Positions 6,475-13,676 are shown, numbered from the stretch's first letter. The stretch is 14,383 nt of DNA from JANNAV01 sp031384695 (GCA_031384695.1 JANNAV010000067.1:1-14383); one strand, 5' to 3'. Made by a program: numbers and translations. Notes: generated by a model from the letters alone, not told the origin.

Positions 6475-7839
6475 CTACGCCCGCTCCAACCCGCGCTGCA
6501 ACTCGAAATCCGTCACCACCCGGTCGGTCTCGGAAATCTCCCACTGCGCCGCATGGTGATAATGCTCCACCACATCATCGCCAAACGCCCGGCGGAACAT
6601 CTCGGAACCCTGCAGCAACCCCGCCGCATCGCGCAGGTTCTTCGGGATCTCGCGCACCCCCCCCGCCGCGTACATATCGCCCTTCATCTCCGGCTCCAGC
6701 ACCATCTTCTGCTCGATCCCCTCCAGCCCCGCCGCAAGCAGGGCGGCACACACCAGATAAGGGTTCACATCCGATCCCGGAATGCGGCACTCTACCCGCA
6801 CCGCTTTCGAGCCGACCCCGCACACCCGGAACCCCGCCGTGCGGTTGTCGGCTGACCACACCGCCTTGGTCGGCGCAAACATCCCAATGCTGAACCGCTT
6901 GTAGCTGTTCACATAGGGCGCGAGAAACACCGTCATCTCGCGCGCATAGGCCAGTTGCCCCGCCATATACTGCTTCATTGTCGCCGACATGCCATGCGCG
7001 TCTTCCGCATCGGCAAAGGCCGCCTTGCCGTCCAATGTCCACAAGGACTGATGGCAATGCGCCGAAGACCCGGCCTTCCGGTGATCATACTTCGCCATGA
7101 AGGTCACTGATTTACCCTTGGTCCAGGCGATCTCCTTGATGCCGTGCTTCACAATCGTATGGTTATCCGCCGTGTCCAAAGCATCGGAATAGCGGTAGTT
7201 CACCTCTTCCTGCCCCGCATCCGCCTCGCCTTTGGAGTTCTCGATGGGAATCCCCGCGCCATATAGCCCGTTGCGGATCGCCCGCATTACCCCTTCTTCC
7301 TTGGTGGTCTGAAAGATGTGGTAATCCTCGTTATAGGCACTCACCGGCTTCAACCCGGTATAGTTACTATCGCGCAGCGCCTCATAGCTGTTCTCAAAGA
7401 GATAAAACTCCAGCTCCGTCGCCATCATCGCGTTGAACCCCATGGCGCGGGCCCGCTCCACTTGGCGGCGCAAAATGGCGCGCGGCGAATGCGGCACCGG
7501 CTGGTGGTGGTGGTCCAGAAGATCACCCAGCACCAAAGCCGTCCCCTCCAGCCAAGGCACAAGGCGCAGCGTTGCCATATCCGGCTTCAGCACATAATCC
7601 CCGTAGCCAGTCTGCCAGTTCGATGACCGGTATCCCTGCACCGTCGCCATCTCCATATCCACCGCCAGCAGATAGTTGCAGCAATGCGTCTCGTGATGGC
7701 CGCTTTCGATGAAGAACGCCGCATGAAACCGCTTGCCCATCAGGCGGCCCTGCATGTCGATGCCCGCCACCAGCACCGTATCAATCTCGCCGCGCGCCAC
7801 GGCCTCTCTCAGCGCATCGAATGTCATATTGCCGGGCAT
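6475..7839 (-). CDS. Glutamine synthetase family ligase (PuuA/IpuC-like gamma-glutamyl-amide synthetase)
   Basis: A 454-residue ATP-dependent ligase with the glutamine synthetase catalytic domain. Visible are the metal-binding ATELEFYLF (about 140-148), the substrate-region SKGEADAGQEEVNYRY (about 202-217), SSAHCHQSLW (about 258-267) with the conserved histidine, and RVECRIPGSDVNPYL (about 348-362). It lacks the adenylylation-site region of the classical GlnA. The sequence and the neighbours (aldehyde and alcohol dehydrogenases, amidohydrolase) point to gamma-glutamylation of an amine such as putrescine, ethanolamine or alaninol, rather than ammonia assimilation. The frame opens at a TTG at 7869. 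The ATG at 7839, with GGGAGA upstream, is the better start, and an ATG at 7827 is the alternative. It follows the amidohydrolase gene by 101 nt and is cut off from the dehydrogenases by the inserted DUF7662-PIN module. Confidence 0.87.
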   Translation of the reverse strand: MPGNMTFDALREAVARGEIDTVLVAGIDMQGRLMGKRFHAAFFIESGHHETHCCNYLLAVDMEMATVQGYRSSNWQTGYGDYVLKPDMATLRLVPWLEGTALVLGDLLDHHHQPVPHSPRAILRRQVERARAMGFNAMMATELEFYLFENSYEALRDSNYTGLKPVSAYNEDYHIFQTTKEEGVMRAIRNGLYGAGIPIENSKGEADAGQEEVNYRYSDALDTADNHTIVKHGIKEIAWTKGKSVTFMAKYDHRKAGSSAHCHQSLWTLDGKAAFADAEDAHGMSATMKQYMAGQLAYAREMTVFLAPYVNSYKRFSIGMFAPTKAVWSADNRTAGFRVCGVGSKAVRVECRIPGSDVNPYLVCAALLAAGLEGIEQKMVLEPEMKGDMYAAGGVREIPKNLRDAAGLLQGSEMFRRAFGDDVVEHYHHAAQWEISETDRVVTDFELQRGLERA

Positions 7840-7940
7840 ATCCGGTATCTCCCATGGGGTGCCCCGCAAGCGGTGCCGGGGGCGTTTCAGGTGGTCAAGG
7901 GGCGCGCGGCCCCCTGCAGCAATCGCAGCAAACGCACCAA

Positions 7941-8726
7941 CTAGCTGGCCTTGGCCTGCTTCTGAATTTCCACCAAACCCATGTTCAGCACCGGTGCCAG
8001 CCGCTCGGCCATGCCCTCCTGCGCCGCCAGATCAACGATCAGATCATTCCTGATTTCCAGCATCGCATTGGCCAACCCGTAGGGCGTCGCCTGCAACCGA
8101 AGCGTATGCGTCACATCATCCGCCGCCGAATAGGGCGCGTTCAGCGCCGTGTGCAGCCCCGAGGTCGCCGCCGCCGCCACAATCGCCCGCGCATAGCCCG
8201 GATCGGCATCATGGATTACCCCGAACTCCACCGCGCGCGGCACGCCGAAATATATCGGCGTAAAGCTGTGGATGGTCACGATCACCGGCGCCTGCCCCAT
8301 GGCGATGCGGGCGGCAATCACCGCCTGCAAACCGGCCTGAAACGGCAGATAAACGCTTTCGGTCCGCAACAGCCGCTCGGTCGCTGAAATCGCCACATTT
8401 CCCGGTATATCAATCACTTCCGACCGCGCCGGCATCGCCGCCGCCCGGTCCGGCGCGCGGTTGCAATCATAGATCAACCGGCTGACCGGCGCATGCACCA
8501 GCACCCCGTCCAACCGCTGCGCCAGCCCCCGCGCCAGCCCCAAAGCCCCAAGATCCCACGCGATATGCGCCCGCCGCTCGGCCGCACTCAACCCCAGATC
8601 GCCCCAGCGCTTCGGGATCAGGTTCGAGGCATGCTCGCACACCAGCACAATCCGCGACGCCCCCGCGCCATTCTCGATCACCGGAAAAAACCGCTCCGCC
8701 ACTGGCCCCGATCCCTTGCCGCCCAT
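7941..8726 (-). CDS. N-formylglutamate amidohydrolase (HutG-like) family protein
   Basis: A 261-residue member of the N-formylglutamate amidohydrolase family. Conserved stretches seen are VLVCEHASNLIP near the N-terminus (the CEH motif likely binds the metal), HIAWDLGALGLA, the substrate-binding SRLIYDCNRAP, and VIVTIHSFTPIYFG. The family cleaves N-acyl-glutamate amide bonds. No other histidine-utilisation genes are present, and the next gene is a gamma-glutamyl ligase. Hydrolysis of a gamma-glutamyl-amino acid back to glutamate is therefore a more likely role than histidine breakdown (inference). The frame is open up to 8849, but the ATG at 8726 begins the conserved domain and is preceded by GGGGGAG. 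The upstream frame overlaps the candidate promoter at 8755-8782. It is the first gene of the block. Confidence 0.85.
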   Translation of the reverse strand: MGGKGSGPVAERFFPVIENGAGASRIVLVCEHASNLIPKRWGDLGLSAAERRAHIAWDLGALGLARGLAQRLDGVLVHAPVSRLIYDCNRAPDRAAAMPARSEVIDIPGNVAISATERLLRTESVYLPFQAGLQAVIAARIAMGQAPVIVTIHSFTPIYFGVPRAVEFGVIHDADPGYARAIVAAAATSGLHTALNAPYSAADDVTHTLRLQATPYGLANAMLEIRNDLIVDLAAQEGMAERLAPVLNMGLVEIQKQAKAS

Positions 8727-8754
8727 GCCGCGAACCGCTCCCCCGTTTCGCCCG

Positions 8755-8782
8755 ACACTACCCACGGATCGCCCCTTGTCAA
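8755..8782 (-). promoter_or_regulatory. Candidate promoter of the gamma-glutamylation block
   Basis: On the minus strand a perfect TTGACA (8777-8782) is followed after 16 nt by TAGTGT (8755-8760), a weak -10. Transcription would begin about 20 nt upstream of the amidohydrolase ATG at 8726. No other strong hexamer pair was seen at 8727-8919, and I found no clear operator palindrome beside it. Confidence 0.4.
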
Positions 8783-8919
8783 TATCGTTACAGGGCCGCA
8801 GCATCCGAACAGATCGTTTCTTGCGCCACTCTCCCCGGTCCCCAGTCAATCTGATGCCGCCCGGTTCGGCAATCCCCCAATTCGGCCCCTATTCGGTTCC
8901 CCAATCCACTTTCCCCCGC

Positions 8920-8970
8920 TTCTTTACTGCTCAAATATCCCACGGGGGTGCGGGGGTGTGAAGCCCCCGC
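8920..8970 (-). repeat. Dispersed GC-rich hairpin element, copy 2
   Basis: The first 42 nt are identical to 191-232. It contains the hairpin GCGGGGG, loop TGTGAAG, CCCCCGC at 8950-8970, and on the plus strand a short T-run (TCTTTTT) follows. On the minus strand it begins about 27 nt after the DUF1194 stop and finishes with CCCGTGGGATATTTGAG. The position between two minus-strand genes fits a transcript-end element for the DUF1194 mRNA. The T-run is on the wrong side for a canonical terminator of that mRNA. Confidence 0.8.
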
Positions 8971-8996
8971 TCTTTTTGCGCCGCCTACCACAACAC

Positions 8997-9701
8997 TCAC
9001 CCCCCAACCGCGCCCCCCGCCCGCACCGCCCCCGCCACCTGATCGCTCAACTCCCGGATCAGCTTGCGCTTTATCGCCGCCGGAAAATCCGCCTGCTTGC
9101 GGGCCACCTCCACAAACGCCCCCGGCCCGCGGATCAACTCATCACGGTAATACTGCTCCAGATCGCTTTCATGCTCGCCAATCGACAAGCCATTGATCAC
9201 CAGATCGCCGAAATCCCGCGCAGCATAAGCCGCGGCCGGGGTCATGCCGGTGTTGTTGCGCCCGTCGCCCGAAACATCCAGCACCCGCTTGTCACAATAA
9301 GGCGCCGTCTCCATCAGCCGCGCGCCGAAATCCACCGCCCAGCCCAAAGCCGTCGGCTGATGGTCCGACACCCGCTGCCGCGCCGCCATCATCCGCGCCA
9401 CAACATCCAGATCGGCGGCACTGCCGATCACCCGCCAGTCGGCGATGATATCCTGATATTCGCTGCCGCCCCATTCATAAACCGCCAGCGCTACATGATC
9501 CTCGGGCTTCAGGAACGCCGCCTGCACCTGCGGGTCGGCCAGCGCCGCCACGATCCCCTCCTGCTGCAGCCGGTAATCCACCAGACTGACCGAGCGTGAC
9601 ACATCCACCGCCAACGCCAGCGCAATCCGGCACTCGGCCCCCGAAGGCACAGCTACCAGCACCAGCCCCACCCCCAGCCACCCAACCCGCCATAAAAACA
9701 T
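8997..9701 (-). CDS. Secreted DUF1194 (von Willebrand A-like) protein
   Basis: A 234-residue protein. The N-terminus is a signal peptide (MFLWR, a hydrophobic core at about 6-19, and a likely cut near SGA-E at 22/23), so it is probably periplasmic. The mature part is a VWA-like domain of the DUF1194 family. It starts ALALAVDVSRSVSL with a metal-ion-dependent adhesion motif, DxSxS (D33, S35, S37). It continues with LQQEGIVAALADPQVQ and YEWGG, and has a second metal-site region around LDVSGDGRNNTG. The family is common in alphaproteobacteria; its function is not established to my knowledge, and ligand or protein binding is implied by the fold. The ATG at 9701 has only a G-rich stretch before it. 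No functional partner is evident among the neighbours. Confidence 0.85.
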   Translation of the reverse strand: MFLWRVGWLGVGLVLVAVPSGAECRIALALAVDVSRSVSLVDYRLQQEGIVAALADPQVQAAFLKPEDHVALAVYEWGGSEYQDIIADWRVIGSAADLDVVARMMAARQRVSDHQPTALGWAVDFGARLMETAPYCDKRVLDVSGDGRNNTGMTPAAAYAARDFGDLVINGLSIGEHESDLEQYYRDELIRGPGAFVEVARKQADFPAAIKRKLIRELSDQVAGAVRAGGAVGG

Positions 9702-9754
9702 GCCGCCCCCCGTGATGTGGCCAGCCTAGTACAGAACGACAGCCCTGTCTGCGT

Positions 9755-9800
9755 TGCCAATTCACCCCCCCCCGTGCCAATTCACCCCCCCCGTGCCAAC
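9755..9800. repeat. 19-20 bp tandem duplication covering the ABC-F stop codon
   Basis: TGCCAATTCA followed by nine Cs and G (9755-9774) is repeated as TGCCAATTCA, eight Cs and G (9775-9793), then a partial third copy TGCCAAC (9794-9800). On the minus strand the inner copy supplies the last codons (Ala-Arg-Gly-Gly) and the TGA of the ABC-F gene. The outer copy is a downstream duplicate of that end. The homopolymer length differs between copies, which suggests slippage. Confidence 0.75.
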
Positions 9801-11305
9801 TCGGCGCGAAAGAACGGCTCGGGATCATCCACCTCCACCAGCCGCTTGCCCTCGATCAGCCAGAACCGGTTCGCCACCGCCCGCACGAATGCCCGGTCAT
9901 GGCTCACCAGCAGACACCCCGCCTCCTGCGCCAGCAACTCCACCTCCAGCGCTTCCTGCCCCTCGATGTCCAGATGGTTGGTGGGCTCGTCCAGCAGGTG
10001 AAAGTTGGGCTTTTGCAGCCGCAGGATCAGCATCGCCAGCCGCGCCCGCTGTCCGCCCGAAAGGGCGGCAATCGCGCCCGCCTGCATGCCAACCTTCACC
10101 CCCACCCCGGCCAGCAAGGTGCGGCCGGCGTGATCGCCCAGATCAAACCCCGCCACCGCCGCTTGCGGCGAGGCGAACCGCGCAAGCTGCGTCAACCCCT
10201 GATCCGAATAGCCGCACACCACCGATGCCGCCGCCCTGATATCGCCCGTCCCCCCGCCCGTCCCCCCGCCCGCCACCCCTTGGCACGCGTCAAACACCGC
10301 GCCCACCAGCCGCGTCTTGCCCGCGCCGTTGCGCCCCAGCACCACAACCCGCTCGCCGGGCGCTATCCACTTCACCCCGGTCCTGAACAGCAACCCGCCA
10401 TCCGGCCGCGCAATCGCCGCGTCCTGCAACCGGATCAGCGCGCGCGCATGGCTGCCCGCCGCCTCCAGCCGGATCGCCCCCGCCGAACCCTCGACATGCG
10501 CCGCCCTCGCCTGCGCCGCAAGCTTCCCCGCCCGTTCTGAAAGCTGTTTGGTCTTGGTGATCAGCAGATCGGAGCCCGAGTTGATACCGATGTTCTTCAG
10601 CTTTGCCGCCTGCTTGCGCAATTGCGTCACCTTGGCCATATCATTGGCAAAGCGCCGCCCCTCGGCCAGATCGCCCTCGGCCAGCGCCAGTTTTGCCCGG
10701 CTGTAAGGCAGCGCATAAACCGCCCCCCGCTCACCGCGCAAAAACAGCGTCCGGTTGGTCACCGCATCCAGAAAGGCGCGGTCGTGGCTGGCCACCACCA
10801 CCGGAAAATAGCGCGGCAAGGCGGCCAGCCAGCTCTGCAACCAGCCGGTCCGCGCCAGATCCAGATGGTTGGTGGGTTCGTCCAGCAGCAACATGTCGGG
10901 CTCATGCACCCAAACCCGCGCCAGCATCGCCAGCCGCTGCCACCCGCCACTCAACGCCCCCAAGGCTCTGCCACGAAACTCTGCCGGAAAGGCCAGATCA
11001 TCCAGCACGATCTCCACCCGCCAGCTTTCCCCGATCCCCGCCCCAACCACCTCGGCCACAGTCTGGCTCAGCACCGCGCCCGGTATCTCCTGCGCCAGAT
11101 GCCCCACCCGCATGCCCCGCGCGCGGGTGATCTCGCCCATTCCCGGCTCCTCCTCGCCCGCCAGCACCCGCAGCAAGGTCGATTTCCCCCGCCCGTTGGC
11201 CGCCACCAACCCCAGCCTGTCGCCCGGCCCGATGCTCAGGTTCAGATCGGCAAACAAAGCCTCACCGCGCAAAACGCCCAGATCTTTCAGATGAATGCGC
11301 GCCAT
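9782..11305 (-). CDS. ABC-F family ATP-binding protein (ribosome-associated translation factor)
   Basis: A 507-residue soluble protein with two ATPase domains and no membrane segments, the ABC-F layout (EttA/Uup relatives act at the ribosomal E-site). Domain 1 has a P-loop AANGRGKS (35-42; the usual first Gly is Ala), signature LSGGWQRLAM (118-127) and Walker B with LLLDEPTNHLD. The linker (about 195-280) is charged and helical, the P-site interaction region. Domain 2 has GRNGAGKT (324-331), LSGGQRARLAM (415-425) and HLLDEPTNHLD (436-446), and contains a short Gly/Thr repeat, AGGGTGGGTGD, encoded by a GC-rich tandem repeat. The ATG at 11305 has GGAG before it. It is shorter than EttA or Uup and lacks a clear C-terminal coiled coil. 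The exact subfamily is not determined, and I see no specific sign of antibiotic resistance. An FNR-type box lies upstream. Confidence 0.9.
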   Translation of the reverse strand: MARIHLKDLGVLRGEALFADLNLSIGPGDRLGLVAANGRGKSTLLRVLAGEEEPGMGEITRARGMRVGHLAQEIPGAVLSQTVAEVVGAGIGESWRVEIVLDDLAFPAEFRGRALGALSGGWQRLAMLARVWVHEPDMLLLDEPTNHLDLARTGWLQSWLAALPRYFPVVVASHDRAFLDAVTNRTLFLRGERGAVYALPYSRAKLALAEGDLAEGRRFANDMAKVTQLRKQAAKLKNIGINSGSDLLITKTKQLSERAGKLAAQARAAHVEGSAGAIRLEAAGSHARALIRLQDAAIARPDGGLLFRTGVKWIAPGERVVVLGRNGAGKTRLVGAVFDACQGVAGGGTGGGTGDIRAAASVVCGYSDQGLTQLARFASPQAAVAGFDLGDHAGRTLLAGVGVKVGMQAGAIAALSGGQRARLAMLILRLQKPNFHLLDEPTNHLDIEGQEALEVELLAQEAGCLLVSHDRAFVRAVANRFWLIEGKRLVEVDDPEPFFRAELARGG

Positions 11306-11350
11306 GATGATCTCCGCCCGAAAACCGCTTTCCAGTTTCTCTTGCCGATT

Positions 11351-11364
11351 TTGATCTCAATCAA
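11351..11364. promoter_or_regulatory. Perfect FNR/FnrL-type box upstream of the ABC-F gene
   Basis: TTGATCTCAATCAA matches the FNR consensus TTGAT-N4-ATCAA at all ten fixed positions. It is centred about 52 nt before the ABC-F ATG, and the nearest other gene in that direction is ychF, whose 3' end is about 220 nt away. Used as a -35 element, the best -10 after 17 nt is a poor GAGAAA, so activation and repression cannot be told apart. The site implies oxygen-responsive control of the ABC-F gene if the organism has FnrL. Confidence 0.6.
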
Positions 11365-11508
11365 ATTGGGCCGCGCCTGCCTGCCCCCCACCTGATTGAA
11401 CGGGCAGGCGCGATTCTCGCACCAGCCCAGGCAGCCGCGCCCCAATTTGCCAAACCGTCAGGACTGCGGAAAACCCCTCGCCCAAACGGCCTCCGGCCTA
11501 TTGGGCAA

Positions 11509-11552
11509 CGGACCGAAAAACTCTCTCCCAGAGAGTTTCAAAGATCGGTCCG
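11509..11552 (-). terminator. Likely intrinsic terminator of ychF
   Basis: On the minus strand, downstream of the ychF stop, a 9-bp stem AAACTCTCT / AGAGAGTTT with loop GGG (11518-11538) runs into five Ts (11520-11516). A further outer pair, CGGACCGA (11509-11516) and TCGGTCCG (11545-11552), can close a larger structure. A second hairpin, GCCCAA and GGCC arms at 11480-11506, follows. Together they would separate ychF from the ABC-F gene. Confidence 0.6.
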
Positions 11553-11582
11553 GGCACCCCCACCCATCACAAATTGCCCGGC

Positions 11583-12680
11583 TCAGCCCGAGAACAGGAA
11601 GTGCAGCACATCGCCGTCCTTCACCTCATAGGTCTTGCCTTCAACGCGGAACTTGCCCGCCTCCTTGGCCCCCGCCTCGCCGTTGCCCGCCACGTAATCC
11701 TCATAAGCGATGGTTTCCGACCGGATGAACCCCTTCTCGAAATCGCCGTGAATAACCCCCGCCGCCTGCGGTGCCAAAGTGCCCCGCGTGATGGTCCAGG
11801 CCCGCGCTTCCTTTGGCCCCACCGTGAAATAAGTCTGCAACCCCAGCAACTGATACCCGGCGCGAATAAGCCGGTCCAACCCCGGCTCCTGCAACCCCAT
11901 CTCCTCCAGAAACATCGCCGCCTCGTCATCCGCCAACTGGCTGATCTCTTCCTCGATCCGCGCCGAAATCACCACCGAACCAGCACCTTGCGCCACAGCC
12001 ATCGCCTCCACCCGCGCCGACTGGCTGTTGCCGGTGGCCGCACAAGCCTCCTCGACATTGCAGACGTAAAGCACTGGTTTCGCTGTCAAAAGCTGCAACA
12101 TCTCCCAAGGCCGCGCATCATCCGCCGCGATTTTCACCCCCCGCGCAGGCCGCCCCGCCTCCAACTCCTTCAGCGCCACCCGCAGCAAACGGTCCTGATC
12201 CGCGCTGTCCTTGTCGCCGCCCCGCAGCTTGCGCGCCAGGTTCGCCAGCCGCCGCTCGATCGATTCCAGATCGGCCAGCATCAGCTCGGTTTCAATGGTT
12301 TCCGCATCCGCCACCGGATCGATCCGCCCCTCCACATGGGTGATATCGCCATCCTCAAAACAGCGCAGCACATGCGCCACCGCATCGCATTCGCGGATGT
12401 TGGCCAGAAACTGGTTGCCCAACCCCTCGCCTTTGGAGGCCCCCCGCACCAGCCCCGCGATATCGACAAAGGTGATCCGCGTCGGAATGATCTGCTTGCT
12501 GGCCGCAATCGCCGCCAGCCGGTCCAGCCGCGCATCCGGCACCGCCACCTCGCCCACATTCGGCTCGATGGTGCAGAACGGAAAGTTCGCCGCCTGCGCC
12601 GCCGCCGTCCGGGTCAACGCATTGAAAAGAGTTGATTTTCCCACATTCGGCAACCCCACGATACCCATCTTGAAGCCCAT
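11583..12680 (-). CDS. ychF: Redox-regulated ATPase YchF (OLA1 family)
   Basis: A 365-residue Obg-like P-loop protein, exactly the family length. The P-loop GLPNVGKST is at 9-17, CTIEPNVGEV at 36-45, DIAGLVRGASKGEGLGN with the DxxG motif at about 73-89, and the base-recognition segment CNVEE (NxxE in place of the GTPase NKxD), which makes these proteins prefer ATP. The C-terminal TGS domain ends YEVKDGDVLHFLFSG. YchF binds the ribosome and affects oxidative-stress responses. The frame is open upstream to 12836, but the ATG at 12680 with GGAGGG before it gives the conserved MGFKMGIVG start. It is divergent from trpA across a 136-nt gap and is followed by a likely terminator. Confidence 0.96.
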   Translation of the reverse strand: MGFKMGIVGLPNVGKSTLFNALTRTAAAQAANFPFCTIEPNVGEVAVPDARLDRLAAIAASKQIIPTRITFVDIAGLVRGASKGEGLGNQFLANIRECDAVAHVLRCFEDGDITHVEGRIDPVADAETIETELMLADLESIERRLANLARKLRGGDKDSADQDRLLRVALKELEAGRPARGVKIAADDARPWEMLQLLTAKPVLYVCNVEEACAATGNSQSARVEAMAVAQGAGSVVISARIEEEISQLADDEAAMFLEEMGLQEPGLDRLIRAGYQLLGLQTYFTVGPKEARAWTITRGTLAPQAAGVIHGDFEKGFIRSETIAYEDYVAGNGEAGAKEAGKFRVEGKTYEVKDGDVLHFLFSG

Positions 12681-12705
12681 GACGCCCTCCTGTCTAACTG
12701 GCCCG

Positions 12706-12734
12706 CTTCTAGTGCGCCCGCGCCAAAGGATCAA
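12706..12734 (-). promoter_or_regulatory. Candidate ychF promoter
   Basis: On the minus strand TTGATC (12729-12734) and TAGAAG (12706-12711) are separated by 17 nt, each matching 4 of 6 consensus bases. Initiation near 12700 would leave a leader of about 20 nt containing the GGAGGG ribosome binding site of ychF. The rest of the 12681-12816 gap must hold the trpA promoter, for which I saw no clear hexamers. Confidence 0.4.
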
Positions 12735-12816
12735 GAGACGCCCCACTTTCAGCCATTGATTTTCCCGCAGCACCCGTGCAAACCGCAACCAGCATCCCAC
12801 CAGACGGAACCGCCCC

Positions 12817-13608
12817 ATGACCAGAATAGACGACACTTTCGCGCGGCTGAAATCCCAGCATAAAAAGGCTTTCGTGGCCTATATCATGGCGGGCGATCCT
12901 GATGTTGCCACCTCGCTTGCCGTCATGCGGGGCCTGCCCGGCGCGGGCGTCGATGTGATCGAGTTGGGCCTGCCCTTCACCGATCCGATGGCCGACGGCC
13001 CGACCATCCAACTCGCCGGCCAGCGCGCGCTTGAGGCGGGCCAGACCCTGGCGAAAACCCTGCAAATGGTGCAGGATTTTCGCAAAACCAACACCGCCAC
13101 CCCCATTGTGCTGATGGGCTATTACAACCCGATCTATTCCCGCGGTGTCGACCGTTTTCTGGCCGAGGCCCGCGCCGCAGGCATCGACGGGCTGATCATC
13201 GTCGATCTGCCGCCCGAGGAAGACGCCGAACTCTGCCTGCCCGCCCAAGGTGCGGGCCTCAACTTCATCCGCCTCGCCACCCCCACCACAGACGCCAAAC
13301 GCCTGCCCAAAGTGCTGCAAAACACCTCCGGCTTCGTCTATTATGTCTCCGTCACCGGCATCACCGGCGCCGCCGCCGCCGTGGCCACCGATGTCGGCCC
13401 CGAAGTGGCGCGCATCAAGGCCAGCACGAACTTGCCGGTGATCGTCGGCTTCGGCATCTCCACCCCCGAACAGGCCCGCGCCATCGCCGCCGTCGCCGAT
13501 GGCTGTGTGGTGGGCTCCGCCATCGTCAAGGATATTGGCGCGGGCCTGCCGGTGGCCGAAGTGCTGGCCCGCGTGGCCGCATTGGCCGCAGGCGCGCATT
13601 CAGCGTAA
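12817..13608 (+). CDS. trpA: Tryptophan synthase alpha subunit
   Basis: A 263-residue TIM-barrel enzyme that cleaves indole-3-glycerol phosphate to indole and glyceraldehyde 3-phosphate, passing indole to TrpB in the alpha2-beta2 complex. The signature VIELGLPFTDPMADGPTIQ contains the catalytic pair E49 and D60 at the same positions as the enterobacterial enzyme. Also visible are the YYNPI loop, the IVDLPPEE segment, the phosphate-binding YYVSVTGITG and GFGISTPEQ, and GSAIVK. The ATG at 12817 follows ACGGAA. trpB is not in the window, so trpA is apparently separated from it here, or trpB lies elsewhere on the chromosome. An 18-nt stretch after the stop contains a perfect 16-bp palindrome. Confidence 0.97.
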   Translation: MTRIDDTFARLKSQHKKAFVAYIMAGDPDVATSLAVMRGLPGAGVDVIELGLPFTDPMADGPTIQLAGQRALEAGQTLAKTLQMVQDFRKTNTATPIVLMGYYNPIYSRGVDRFLAEARAAGIDGLIIVDLPPEEDAELCLPAQGAGLNFIRLATPTTDAKRLPKVLQNTSGFVYYVSVTGITGAAAAVATDVGPEVARIKASTNLPVIVGFGISTPEQARAIAAVADGCVVGSAIVKDIGAGLPVAEVLARVAALAAGAHSA

Positions 13609-13610
13609 AC

Positions 13611-13626
13611 TATTGATATATCAATA
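13611..13626. promoter_or_regulatory. Perfect 16-bp AT-rich palindrome between trpA and lldD
   Basis: TATTGATATATCAATA is fully self-complementary and begins 3 nt after the trpA stop. The half-sites resemble FNR halves (TTGAT/ATCAA), but the spacer is 2 instead of 4, so it is not an FNR box. It lies about 60 nt upstream of the candidate lldD -35, a position that could suit an activator. The binding protein is unknown. Confidence 0.4.
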
Positions 13627-13676
13627 TAACATGCGATAGCCCGCCGCCGGGTCTGCCCGGCCTTGCGCAAGCAGGC

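Noticed and set aside
7941..8726. Histidine utilisation gene hutG
   Set aside because: The family matches, but there are no hutH, hutU, hutI or hutF neighbours, and the context is a gamma-glutamyl ligase operon, so the symbol was not assigned.
11373..11411. Inverted repeat GCGCCTGCC / GGCAGGCGC next to the FNR box
   Set aside because: The 9-bp arms are pure GC-rich sequence 21 nt apart, which is likely to arise by chance at this base composition.
12709..13599. 296-codon open frame on the minus strand
   Set aside because: It is antisense to trpA, whose product is unmistakable; the frame is Gly/His/Asp-rich shadow sequence.
13611..13626. FNR box between trpA and lldD
   Set aside because: The TTGAT and ATCAA halves are separated by 2 nt instead of the required 4.
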